Assembly (NCBI RefSeq): GCF_017084525.1
Contig: NZ_CP070950.1
Coordinates: 1,054,001 to 1,118,000, forward strand
Source: Conexibacter sp. SYSU D00693
GTDB taxonomy: Bacteria; Actinomycetota; Thermoleophilia; Solirubrobacterales; Solirubrobacteraceae
Reading direction: 5' to 3'
Length of the DNA: 64,000 nucleotides
In this document: one piece after another, positions 1-7,495 of the stretch
Position numbering within the stretch: the first letter of the stretch is position 1
Layout: the number at the start of each line of letters is the position of its first letter
The notes under the pieces: model-generated
Database searches by the model: none
What the model saw: only the letters and a program-made list of their open reading frames with translations
What the model was told of the DNA's origin: nothing
Position numbers and translations under genes: made by a program

Positions 1-387
1 TCGGTCACCGAGCTGGTCGACGAGGTCAGCGGCGTGGTCTCGACGCAGCTCACGAAGGTCCTCGCCATGGTCAAGGACCTCGTCGGCGGCCTGATCCCGT
101 CCTTCGGGAACATCGCCGGCGGCGGCGCGGGCTCGGACGACGAGGGCGACACCGCCTCCACCGTCCCGGGTCTGGGCTCGATCCTCGACCTGGTCGGCGG
201 CCTGATCCCGGGCGTCGGCTCGGGCAGCGGGTCGGGCGCGACCCTCCCGTCGCTGGGCTCGCTGCCGGGCGTCGGCGCCATCACCGGCGTCATCAAGGAC
301 GTCGTCGGCGGCCTGCCGATCGTCGGCGACCTCTTCGACGGCCTCCTCGGCAACCTCTTCGGCGGCTCGAAGGCCACGAAGTCCTAG
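1..387 (+). CDS. Gly/Ser-rich low-complexity protein, 3' end only
   Basis: The reading frame is open from the first base of the window, so the N-terminus lies outside. The visible 128 residues start with an acidic stretch (TELVDEV) and then become Gly, Val, Leu, Ile, Pro and Ser rich. The segment DLVGGLIP occurs twice about 40 residues apart, and a related variant (DVVGGLPIVG) follows, so this is a degenerate internal repeat. No catalytic motif or cysteine pair is visible. The alternation of hydrophobic and glycine residues suggests a secreted or wall-associated protein, but the signal peptide would be in the missing part. Function unknown. A GTG at 34 is in frame but is very probably internal. 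Confidence 0.6.
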   Translation, partial: SVTELVDEVSGVVSTQLTKVLAMVKDLVGGLIPSFGNIAGGGAGSDDEGDTASTVPGLGSILDLVGGLIPGVGSGSGSGATLPSLGSLPGVGAITGVIKDVVGGLPIVGDLFDGLLGNLFGGSKATKS

Positions 388-440
388 CCGACACCAGCTG
401 TCGGACCGCGCGGCGTCGCGTCCCCCCGGGGCGCGGCGCC
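388..440. terminator. Hairpins between convergent genes
   Basis: Two inverted repeats follow the stop at 387. The first has arms 388-393 (CCGACA) and 399-404 (TGTCGG) with a 5-nt loop. The second is longer and GC-rich, about 412-427 with 428-440, and is imperfect. They sit between convergent genes that stop at 387 (+) and 450 (-), so a bidirectional terminator is the simplest reading. Neither has a T-run. Confidence 0.5.
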
Positions 441-449
441 GTTGGCGTC

Positions 450-851
450 CTAGCGCTGCCCGTCCAGCGCCTCGTTGACCAGGCGGTCCGCGTGGGCGTT
501 GTCGGCGCGCGGCACGCTGCGCACCGACCACCGCGCGAAGGCCCCGAGCGCGTCGAGCGCCGCGGCGTGCAGCGGCTTCATCGCCGGGTGCTTGACGCGG
601 TACTCCCCCGCCACCTGCTTGGCCACGAGCTCCGCGTCGTTGACGACCTCGACCTCGGTGGCGCCCAGCGCCCGCGCGCGGGCCAGACCGAGCAGGAGGC
701 CGCGGTACTCCGCGACGTTGTTCGTCACCTCGCCGAGCAGCTCGGTGGCCTCGTCGAGGACCTCGCCCTCGGGGGTCGACACGACGGCCGCAGCGGCGGC
801 GGGCCCGGGGTTGCCGCGCGCGCCCCCGTCCACGTGGACGACGAGCCGCAC
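450..851 (-). CDS. Ribonuclease HI family protein (reverse transcriptase-like RNase H)
   Basis: A 133-residue single-domain protein with the RNase H fold. The acidic active-site set can be read in order: D8 in HVDGGARGNPG, E48 in NNVAEYRGLLLGL, D72 in VVNDAELV, and D122 in DNAHADRLVNEA. Proteins of this short subclass cleave the RNA strand of RNA-DNA hybrids or are annotated as RNase HI-like; the second aspartate here sits in NDAE rather than the classical TDS. GTG start. It is the last gene of a minus-strand run, 11 bp after the stop of the 74-residue gene. A separate RNase HII (rnhB) lies at 18.4-19.1 kb, so the cell would have two RNase H types. Confidence 0.85.
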   Translation of the reverse strand: MRLVVHVDGGARGNPGPAAAAAVVSTPEGEVLDEATELLGEVTNNVAEYRGLLLGLARARALGATEVEVVNDAELVAKQVAGEYRVKHPAMKPLHAAALDALGAFARWSVRSVPRADNAHADRLVNEALDGQR

Positions 852-862
852 GGCGCGGTGCG

Positions 863-1087
863 CTAGCCCTCGACCGGGTCGATCCGCGGGAAGTCGCCCG
901 GCACGGAGCGCCGGCGGCGGTCGCGCAGCTCGCGCGCCTGGCCGCCCTCCGCCGTCCCGCCGGCCTTGCGGCGCTCGGACTTGCGGCGGTCGACGATGAC
1001 CTTCACGCCGGGGTCGTCGGCGTAGTACTCGACGAGCTTGTCGTAGAGCTCGGGGGCGAGCTCCTCCGGGACCACCGCGTAGATCAT
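863..1087 (-). CDS. Small conserved-looking protein of unknown function
   Basis: A 74-residue protein with ATG start. The N-terminal half (YAVVPEELAPELYDKLVEYY) looks like a compact alpha/beta unit. The second half is highly basic (VDRRKSERRK, LRDRRRRS), which would suit binding to nucleic acid or an acidic surface. It lies 13 bp after the zinc-ribbon gene and 11 bp before the RNase H-like gene, so it is probably cotranscribed with both. I do not recognise a family. It could be mistaken for a spurious frame, but the tight packing in the run argues that it is real. Confidence 0.6.
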   Translation of the reverse strand: MIYAVVPEELAPELYDKLVEYYADDPGVKVIVDRRKSERRKAGGTAEGGQARELRDRRRRSVPGDFPRIDPVEG

Positions 1088-1100
1088 GCGGGCGGGGAGC

Positions 1101-1883
1101 CTAGGCGAGCGATGCCGCGGGGTGCAACTGACCCGCGTCGTCGGCCGCCGCGTTGGGCGTGTGGTCGGCCGGGTCGAGCTCCGCGAGCTCCGTGCCCTGG
1201 GCGACGACGCGCACGCCGGCCTCCTCGTTGCCGAGGTCGACCTCGAAGCGGTACCAGGACAGCTCCCAGGCGACGACGATCGTCACGACGCTGCCCTCGG
1301 TGGCCGACGGCCGGGCCGAGACGATCGGCGCCCCCAGCGACCGGGCGACGCCCGCGACGGTGCGCGGGTGGGCCGAGCCGTTGAACAGCTCGAGCGCCCG
1401 CTGGACCTTCAGCTCGGCGTTCGTCGGGACGCTGCGCACGGAGCGCTGCTCGTAGAGCGCGGGCTCGGCGGGCTGCGGGGCCGGCGGGGCGGCCTCGTGG
1501 TGGACCGAGGGCGCCTGCTCCACGGGCAGGGGCGGCGGCTCGGCGGGCACGACCTCGACGTAGGACGGCTCGGCGACCGGCGCGCTGTCGGGCGCATCGG
1601 GCGCGATCGCCAGCTCGTCGCCGCGGCGCTCGTCGCGGCGGCTGCGCAGCCGCCCGAGCAGCGAGCGCGAGCGGCCACGGTGGTCGCGGGAGCGGGCCTC
1701 GACGTCGTCGAGCCCCTCGCGGATCCAGCCCTCGTGGACCGCGCGCGCGGTGCACAGCTCGCAGACCATCCGCCGGGACCCTCCGTGGAGGAAGACGTCG
1801 GCGTTCTCGCCGCGCAGGAGGGTGCGGCCGCAGACGTCGCAGGCGACGACGGCGGCGTTCGTGGAGATGGACTTGCGGGTCAC
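1101..1883 (-). CDS. Zinc-ribbon protein of unknown function
   Basis: About 260 residues from a GTG at 1883. The frame is open further upstream, but those codons have no family character and run towards the EF-G2 gene. Near the N-terminus two cysteine pairs (ACDVCGRTLL and VCELCTA, about 27 residues apart) form a likely zinc ribbon. A Pro/Ala/Glu-rich linker occupies the middle. The C-terminal third is a folded domain (NAELKVQRALELFNGS, then a stretch rich in beta-strand residues ending in AWELSWYRFEVDLG). The combination suggests a regulatory or nucleic-acid-binding protein. It sits downstream of the EF-G2 gene in the same direction with a gap of about 96 bp. Function unknown. Confidence 0.65.
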   Translation of the reverse strand: MTRKSISTNAAVVACDVCGRTLLRGENADVFLHGGSRRMVCELCTARAVHEGWIREGLDDVEARSRDHRGRSRSLLGRLRSRRDERRGDELAIAPDAPDSAPVAEPSYVEVVPAEPPPLPVEQAPSVHHEAAPPAPQPAEPALYEQRSVRSVPTNAELKVQRALELFNGSAHPRTVAGVARSLGAPIVSARPSATEGSVVTIVVAWELSWYRFEVDLGNEEAGVRVVAQGTELAELDPADHTPNAAADDAGQLHPAASLA

Positions 1884-1979
1884 GGCGGGCGACCGAGCGT
1901 AGCAACGCAGGGCCGTCCCACCGCCCTCGGTGGACGCCTTGCAGCGGCCCCGCCGACGGGGCCGGGACACCCGCCCGCG

Positions 1980-4046
1980 CTACGCCGCGGCCGCCTCCGC
2001 CCGGGTGGCGTCGACGACCCGCTGGGCGAGGTGCGCGGGCACCTCCTCGTAGCGCAGCAGCTCCATCGTGTAGTCGCCCTGACCGCCGGTCAGCGCCCGC
2101 AGGTCCGGGGCGTAGGTGAGCATCTCGGCCATGGGCACCTCGGCCTTGACCTCGGTGGTGCCGCCCGGGCCGGGCTCCATCCCCTGCGGCCGCCCGCGCC
2201 GCGAGTTGAGGTCCCCGATGACGTCGCCCACCGACCCCTCGGGCACCGACAGGGTCACGAGCATCACCGGCTCGAGCAGCGCGGCCTTGGCCTGCTCCAT
2301 CGCGTCCTTCATCGCCAGCGAGCCGGCCATGCGAAACGCCTGCTCGGACGAGTCGACCGAGTGGTACTGGCCGTCGAAGAGGGTGACCTTGACGCCGCGC
2401 ACGGGGAAGCCGCCGACCGGGCCGTGCTGCAGCGCGTCGCGCACGCCCTTCTCCACCGCGGGGATGAAGCCGTTCGGGATCACGCCGCCCTTGATCGCGT
2501 CCACGAACTCGAAGTCGCCGTCGGGCAGGGGCTCCACCTCGATGTGGCAGTCGCCGAACTGGCCGCGGCCGCCCGACTGCTTCTTGTGGCGGCCGTGGGC
2601 CTTGGCGCTGCCGCGCAGCGTCTCGCGGTAGGGCACCCGCGGAGGCTTGAGCACGACCTCCGCGCCGAAGCGCGACCGCAGGCGGTCCACCACGACCTCG
2701 ACGTGGACCTGCGAGAGCCCGGCGACGATCTGCTCGCCGGTCTGCGGGTCGCGGTGCAGGTCGATCGTCGGGTCCTCCTCCTGCAGGCGGCGCAGCGCGC
2801 TGAAGACCTTGTCCTCGTCGCCCTTGGCCGCCGCCTCCATCGCGAACGCCATCACGGGCGCGGGGAGCTTGACCTGCGGCATGCGGATCGGCTCGTCGCG
2901 CATCGCCAGCCAGTCGCCCGCCCGCGTCTCCTTGAGCTTGGCCACCGCGCCGATGTCGCCCGGCCCGAACTCGTCGACGTGGACGGTGTCGCCGCCCTTG
3001 TACGAGAGCAGGTGGCCCAGGCGCTCCTTGCAGTGCGCGCGGGTGTTGAGCACCTGCGTGTCGCCGCGCATCGTCCCCTGGTAGACGCGGAAGAGGTTGA
3101 TCCGGCCGGCGAACTGGTCGGCGCGGGTCTTGAAGACGTAGGCGAAGAGCTCGGCGTCCTCGTCGGGCTCCAGAGTGACCTCCGGGAGCTCCATCGCGCC
3201 GTGCTTCACGGGCGAGGGGAGGTCCTCGACGATCGCGTCGAGCAGGCGGTTGGTCCCGAGGTTGCGCGTGGCGACGCCGCAGGTCACCGGGAAGACGTGG
3301 CCGTGGTTCGTGCCGTCCTTGAGCGCGGTGACGATCTCCTCGTGGGCGATCTCCTCGCCCTCGAGGTAGCGCTCCATGAGGCTGTCGGAGACCTCGCAGA
3401 CCTCGTCCATCAGCTTCTCGCGGTACTCCTCGGCCTGCGCCCGGAGCTCCTCGGGGATCGGGACCTCGCGGCAGGCGTCGCGCTCGGCCGTCGCGTACTC
3501 GTAGGCCTGCATGTCGACGAGGTCGATCACGCCACGCACCTCGTGCTCGGTGCCGATCGGGATCTCCGTCGCGACGACGTGCTGGCCGAAGGCGTCCTTG
3601 AGCTGGTCGAGGGTGCGGAAGAAGTCGGCGCGCTCGCGGTCGAGCATGTTCACGAAGACCAGCCGCGCGATGTCCAGCTCGGCGGCGCGCTCCCACAGCC
3701 GGGCGGTCGAGACCTCGACGCCCATGACCGCGTTGACGACGAAGACCGCGGACTCGCAGACCCGCAGCGACCCGAGGGCATCGGCCACGAAGCTCGGCTC
3801 GCCGGGCGTGTCGATGAGGTTGATCTTGCGGTCCTGCCACTCGAACGTGGAGAGGGCCGCGCCGATGGACATGCCCCGCGCCTGCTCGTCGGGGTCGACG
3901 TCGGAGACCGAGGTCCCGTCGGCGACGCTGCCGAGGCGCTGGGTGGCGCCGGCCTGGAACAGCAGGGCCTCGTACAGCGAGGTCTTGCCGCTTCCGCGGT
4001 GGCCGACGAGGGCGACGTTGCGGATCCGATCCGCCGCCTTGTGCAT
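1980..4046 (-). CDS. fusA2: Elongation factor G-like GTPase (EF-G2 type)
   Basis: A 688-residue translational GTPase with EF-G domain order: G domain, beta-barrel domain II, domains III and IV, and a C-terminal domain V. The P-loop GHRGSGKT is at residues 15-22 and DTPG at 79-82. The G4 motif reads NMLD (133-136), so the usual lysine of NKxD is replaced by methionine. The start is secure, because GAGGAG lies 6 nt upstream of the ATG. The divergence from canonical EF-G, the altered G4 motif and the isolation from the str operon (rpsL-rpsG-fusA-tuf) mark it as the EF-G2 paralogue common in actinobacteria, whose role in translation is not settled. It follows the sigma-factor gene with a gap of 66 bp. 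Confidence 0.9.
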   Translation of the reverse strand: MHKAADRIRNVALVGHRGSGKTSLYEALLFQAGATQRLGSVADGTSVSDVDPDEQARGMSIGAALSTFEWQDRKINLIDTPGEPSFVADALGSLRVCESAVFVVNAVMGVEVSTARLWERAAELDIARLVFVNMLDRERADFFRTLDQLKDAFGQHVVATEIPIGTEHEVRGVIDLVDMQAYEYATAERDACREVPIPEELRAQAEEYREKLMDEVCEVSDSLMERYLEGEEIAHEEIVTALKDGTNHGHVFPVTCGVATRNLGTNRLLDAIVEDLPSPVKHGAMELPEVTLEPDEDAELFAYVFKTRADQFAGRINLFRVYQGTMRGDTQVLNTRAHCKERLGHLLSYKGGDTVHVDEFGPGDIGAVAKLKETRAGDWLAMRDEPIRMPQVKLPAPVMAFAMEAAAKGDEDKVFSALRRLQEEDPTIDLHRDPQTGEQIVAGLSQVHVEVVVDRLRSRFGAEVVLKPPRVPYRETLRGSAKAHGRHKKQSGGRGQFGDCHIEVEPLPDGDFEFVDAIKGGVIPNGFIPAVEKGVRDALQHGPVGGFPVRGVKVTLFDGQYHSVDSSEQAFRMAGSLAMKDAMEQAKAALLEPVMLVTLSVPEGSVGDVIGDLNSRRGRPQGMEPGPGGTTEVKAEVPMAEMLTYAPDLRALTGGQGDYTMELLRYEEVPAHLAQRVVDATRAEAAAA

Positions 4047-4112
4047 GCCTGACTCCTCTCGGTGGGGCGCTTGTGCCGACCCTAACCAGGTCCGCGCCCT
4101 CCGCGGGAGAAC

Positions 4113-4892
4113 TCAGTCCGGGTCGCTGGTGAGGCGCGAGCGCAGCCGCAGCACCGCCTTGGTGTGCAGCTGGGAGATGCGCGACTCGGTGACCCCGAGG
4201 ACCTCACCGATCTCGCGGAGGGTGAGGTTCTCGTAGTAGTAGAGGGCGACCACGAGCTTCTCGCGCTCGGGCAGCCGCGCGATGGCGTCGGCGACCCGGT
4301 CCTTGAGCTCGGTCTGGTCCATGATCGCCGCGGGGTCGGGCGCGTTGTCGTCCGTGAGCGTGTCCAGCAGGGAGACCGAGTCCCCCGAGGAGTCGCTCAC
4401 CGACCACAGCTCGTCCAGGGCGGCGACGGTGGAGTTGGAGATCTGCAGCAGCGAGGCCTGGAAGTCGTCGACGCTGATGCCGAGCTCCGTGGCCATCTCC
4501 TCGTCGGTGGGCGCGCGCTGCAGCTGGTGCTCGAGCTTGGAGTTGGCGCGCTCGATCTCGCGGGCGCGGGCGCGCACGGAGCGCGGGACCCAGTCCAGCG
4601 AGCGCAGCTCGTCGATGATCGCGCCCTTGATGCGGGTGATCGCGTAGGTCTCGAACTTGATCTCGCGCTCGAGGTCGAAGCGCTCGATCGCGTTGATGAG
4701 CCCGACGAGGCCGTAGGAGATGAGGTCGGCCTCCTCGACGTGCGCGGGCAGGCCGGCGGCCATGCGGCCCGAGACGTACTTGACCAGCGGCGAGTACGCG
4801 ACGACCAGTCGCTCGCGCGCACGCTCGTCACCCGTGGTCTTGTACCTGCGCCACAGGTCCTTGAGCTCGATGGCCTTGACGTTCGTCTCCAT
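4113..4892 (-). CDS. RNA polymerase sigma factor, FliA/WhiG (sigma-28) family
   Basis: A 259-residue sigma-70 family protein with regions 2, 3 and 4. Region 2 contains LVKYVSGRMA, EEADLISYGLVGLINAIERFD and KFETYAITRIKGAIIDELRS, a FliA/WhiG signature. Region 4 has the helix-turn-helix LTLREIGEVLGVTESRISQ near the C-terminus. Family members drive flagellar genes (FliA) or developmental genes (WhiG). No flagellar gene is present in this window, so the regulon cannot be inferred. The ATG is preceded by GGGGGAT. It lies 29 bp downstream of the xerC/D-like gene and upstream of EF-G2, probably one transcript. No anti-sigma factor gene is adjacent. Confidence 0.93.
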   Translation of the reverse strand: METNVKAIELKDLWRRYKTTGDERARERLVVAYSPLVKYVSGRMAAGLPAHVEEADLISYGLVGLINAIERFDLEREIKFETYAITRIKGAIIDELRSLDWVPRSVRARAREIERANSKLEHQLQRAPTDEEMATELGISVDDFQASLLQISNSTVAALDELWSVSDSSGDSVSLLDTLTDDNAPDPAAIMDQTELKDRVADAIARLPEREKLVVALYYYENLTLREIGEVLGVTESRISQLHTKAVLRLRSRLTSDPD

Positions 4893-4921
4893 GATCCCCC
4901 GACAGCCTGAAGTCGCCCAGC

Positions 4922-5857
4922 CTACGCCCTGGGATGGGCATCCCGGTAGACGGCCTTCAGGCGCGCGGACTCTACACGGGTGTAGATCTGGGTCGTGGAG
5001 ATGGTCGCGTGGCCCAGCAGCTCCTGGATCGAGCGCAGGTCTGCCCCGCCGTCGAGCAGGTGCGTGGCGAACGAGTGGCGCAGGGCGTGCGGGTGCACGC
5101 CCTGCAGCGGCGGACCGCCCGCCGCGGCCGCCTTCTGGGCCCAGGCGCGCAACCGGCGACGCACGTCGGAGGTCGACAGCCGCTTGCCGGACTTCGTCAG
5201 GAACAGGGCGCGCTCGCCGTCGCCGGCGGCCAGCGCGGGGCGCCCGCGCGCGGTCCAGCGGCCGATCGCGGCCATCGCGTGCTCGCCGACCGGCACGACG
5301 CGCGTCTTGTCGCCCTTGCCCTCGACGCGCACCTCCTCGCTGTCGGGATCGACGCTGTCGAGGTCCAGCGAGCAGAGCTCCTCGGCGCGCAGGCCCGAGG
5401 CGTAGGCGAGCTCGAGCAGCGCGCGGTCACGGAGGTCCAGCGGCGTGGTGGCCGGGATGCGGTCCAGCAGCGCGGCGACCTCGTCGGCCTTGAGCACCCG
5501 CGGCAGGCGCTTGGGCTGCTTCGGGGCCGGGACGAGGTCGGCGGGGTTGGCCTCGAGGTGGCCGTGCTCGCGCAGGGACCGGAAGAGCTGGCGCAGCGCC
5601 GCGAGCTTGCGCGCGACGGTGGGCGGCTGGGCGCCGCGCTCGGACAGCACGGCGGCGTAGCGGCGCAGCTGCCGGGTCGTCACGCCGCCGGGCCCGATGC
5701 CGCTGTCGGCCGCCCAACGCGCGAACTGGCCGGCGTCGACGCCGTAGGCCCGGCGGGTGCGCTCCGCCGCTGCGCGCGTGCGCAGGTCGCGGTCGAAGAG
5801 GGTCAGGGCGTCGCGCCACGCCGGCGGCAGCGGCGGCGGCGTACCCTCGGGGTCCAT
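4922..5857 (-). CDS. xerD: Tyrosine recombinase, XerC/XerD family
   Basis: About 311 residues from the ATG at 5857; an upstream start at 5884 would add nine residues. The N-terminal SAM-like DNA-binding domain (RTRRAYGVDAGQFARWA) is followed by the catalytic domain. The catalytic arginine is in YASGLRAEELCSL, the second box is HALRHSFATHLL, and the nucleophile tyrosine is in TQIYTRV close to the C-terminus. In bacteria these enzymes resolve chromosome dimers at dif with FtsK. The length and the single-copy core-gene setting fit Xer rather than a phage integrase; no attachment-site repeats, excisionase or phage genes are nearby. Whether it is XerC or XerD cannot be decided here. Its start codon overlaps the divergent gene at 5856. 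Confidence 0.88.
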   Translation of the reverse strand: MDPEGTPPPLPPAWRDALTLFDRDLRTRAAAERTRRAYGVDAGQFARWAADSGIGPGGVTTRQLRRYAAVLSERGAQPPTVARKLAALRQLFRSLREHGHLEANPADLVPAPKQPKRLPRVLKADEVAALLDRIPATTPLDLRDRALLELAYASGLRAEELCSLDLDSVDPDSEEVRVEGKGDKTRVVPVGEHAMAAIGRWTARGRPALAAGDGERALFLTKSGKRLSTSDVRRRLRAWAQKAAAAGGPPLQGVHPHALRHSFATHLLDGGADLRSIQELLGHATISTTQIYTRVESARLKAVYRDAHPRA

Positions 5858-6173
5858 GGGTCGGTTCTTCATCCGGACGGACACCGGTCAGGTGGCGACG
5901 CAGCGCCAGCTCATCGAGACGGGCGTCGCGCCGCCCCACGACGAGCCGCCGCGGCCGTGGCACCCGGTGCGGGCGCCGGGCGACGCGTCGACGCTCTGGT
6001 ACGCGGTCCTGCGCCGCAAGGTCAAGGGCGTGTTCATCGGCACGATGACCTTTCGCCACGGCGACCACCACGCCTCCCTGCTGGCCGACGGCTGGGAGGA
6101 GGTCGCCCCCGAGGAGATCAAGCCCGACCCCGGGTCGCCGGCGCCCGAGATCGCGCCGGGGCCGATGTCGTAG
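5856..6173 (+). CDS. Conserved-looking hypothetical protein, 105 aa
   Basis: The protein starts MGRFFIRTDTGQ and continues through VLRRKVKGVFIGTMTFRHGD to an acidic, Pro-rich C-terminus. The core has beta-strand and turn character with a Trp/Tyr-containing middle (DASTLWYAVLRR). No signal peptide or membrane helix is seen. The ATG at 5856 is preceded by GGGG at about 5 nt. The start overlaps the start codon of the divergent recombinase gene within CCATGG, so promoters and ribosome sites of each gene lie inside the other. No family recognised. It ends at a strong hairpin shared with the convergent L,D-transpeptidase gene. Confidence 0.6.
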   Translation: MGRFFIRTDTGQVATQRQLIETGVAPPHDEPPRPWHPVRAPGDASTLWYAVLRRKVKGVFIGTMTFRHGDHHASLLADGWEEVAPEEIKPDPGSPAPEIAPGPMS

Positions 6174-6232
6174 AGGTGGTCCTTCGGGGCTGAGCTCCGT
6201 CCGGGCGCGTCGGCGGGTCCGGGCCCATCCGT

Positions 6233-6269
6233 TGGCGGATCGTCCGCCTGGAGAGCGGAGGATCCGCCA
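6233..6269. terminator. 15-bp stem between convergent genes
   Basis: Arms at 6233-6247 and 6255-6269 are complementary over 15 bp with one mismatch and a 7-nt loop. The element lies between the convergent stops at 6173 (+) and 6338 (-). It has no T-run, as is usual for terminators in GC-rich actinobacteria, so it could serve both strands. Confidence 0.65.
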
Positions 6270-6337
6270 CTCGATGCCCCGGCGGCGACCCACGTGGCCC
6301 CGACCGCCCACTCCCGCGCTCGCGGCTCGCCGAGCGC

Positions 6338-7378
6338 CTAGGCGATGTAGATCGGGGCGCCGACCGGCACGCGGTCGTACAGGTCGATCACGTCGGCCAC
6401 GCGCATGCGGATGCAGCCGTGCGAGGCGGCCGAGCCGATGGACCCCTCGTCGGAGGTCCCGTGGATGCCGGCACCGTCGTAGATCCCCATCCAGCGCGCC
6501 TTGAGCGGGTTGTTGGGCGCGCCGCCCGGGATGACCTGGCCGGCCAGGGAGCCCGCCCAGTCGGACATCGGCACGTTCCAGGCCGGGTTCACGGCCTTGT
6601 TCTGGATCTTGTAGAGGCCGGCCGGCGTGTCCATGCCGACCTGCCCGACGGCGATGCCGTAGGTCTTGACCGGCTTGAGGCGCTTGTAGAGGACGAGCTT
6701 GAAGGAGGAGCGGTTGGCGTACAGGACCGTCCCGTAGCGCTCCTCGAGCTCGTCGGTGCTGACCCGCGGGGCCACCTTGCGGGTGTGGGCCGACATGCGC
6801 CGCGGCGCGGTCGTCGAGACGAGCGCCTGGCGCAGCTGGCGGTGCAGCGCGGAGGCCTCGACCTCGAGGCCGGCCCGGCCCGGGACCTTCCGCGGCCCGG
6901 ACGCCGTGAACCTCACGGTGGCGTCCTGGCGCGGCCGGTCGACCTCCTTGCGGACCTTGTCCAGGAGCCGGACGACGGCGGCCTTCGAGTAGCGGACCTC
7001 GGGCTGGAGGTCGACGTCCTTGGAGCCGCCGGTCAGCCCGCGCCAGGAGCGGCTGAGGACGGTGCCCTCGCGGCTGACGTCCAGCGCGTGGTCGACCGAG
7101 GCGACGACGTTCGTGCTGAGCCGCGCCTCGCGCGGGCCCAGGATCCAGTGGAGGTTGCCGTGGTCGACGCGCACGGGCTGACGCAGGCGGTCGACCACCC
7201 GCTCCTGCAGGCGCCGGATGGCCTGCTCGCGGTCCAGGCCGCCCACGTCGACGCCCGCGACCTTGACCCCCTTGGCGAGGGTGTCGCGCCGGCTGTGGTC
7301 GTAGACGATGAGGGCCGCCGTGGCCGCCAGCACGAGTGCACCGACGACGGCGACGGAGAGCAGGGGTGATCGCCGCAT
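6338..7378 (-). CDS. L,D-transpeptidase (YkuD family) with N-terminal membrane anchor
   Basis: A 346-residue protein. Residues about 5-27 form a single hydrophobic helix, giving a membrane anchor or uncleaved signal. A peptidoglycan-binding-like region (GVDVGGLDREQAIRRLQE, then repeats of similar type) follows. The C-terminal YkuD domain ends with the catalytic motif SHGCIRM, with Cys at about 322 and His at about 320, preceded by IHGTS. These enzymes form 3-3 crosslinks in peptidoglycan or attach proteins to it, acting outside the membrane. The domain order matches actinobacterial L,D-transpeptidases with PG_binding_4-like regions. It lies 117 bp downstream of the epimerase gene in the same direction and may have its own promoter. 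Confidence 0.9.
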   Translation of the reverse strand: MRRSPLLSVAVVGALVLAATAALIVYDHSRRDTLAKGVKVAGVDVGGLDREQAIRRLQERVVDRLRQPVRVDHGNLHWILGPREARLSTNVVASVDHALDVSREGTVLSRSWRGLTGGSKDVDLQPEVRYSKAAVVRLLDKVRKEVDRPRQDATVRFTASGPRKVPGRAGLEVEASALHRQLRQALVSTTAPRRMSAHTRKVAPRVSTDELEERYGTVLYANRSSFKLVLYKRLKPVKTYGIAVGQVGMDTPAGLYKIQNKAVNPAWNVPMSDWAGSLAGQVIPGGAPNNPLKARWMGIYDGAGIHGTSDEGSIGSAASHGCIRMRVADVIDLYDRVPVGAPIYIA

Positions 7379-7495
7379 GGGTCCTGGAGGAGACGCCCAA
7401 GAGCGTACGGCGTCGCGCTTCAGGTGCCAAGTCCCTGCAAAGCCGCAGATCGCTGCACGCGATCTTGCAGGCCACGGGCGGTCGCCGAGCGCCGC

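Noticed and set aside
1086-4052. Long plus-strand open frame of about 990 codons opposite the zinc-ribbon and EF-G2 genes
   Set aside because: GC-rich DNA gives long antisense frames. The amino acids (Arg, Gly, Asp, His repeats) have no protein-family character and EF-G2 on the other strand is certain.
4922-5857. Possible phage integrase and genomic island next to it
   Set aside because: Length and motif set fit Xer recombinase; no direct repeats, excisionase, tRNA or phage genes are seen.
7379-7495. Gene in the gap before the L,D-transpeptidase
   Set aside because: Only short frames without codon bias; GCAG/CTGC repeats there look like part of the promoter region.
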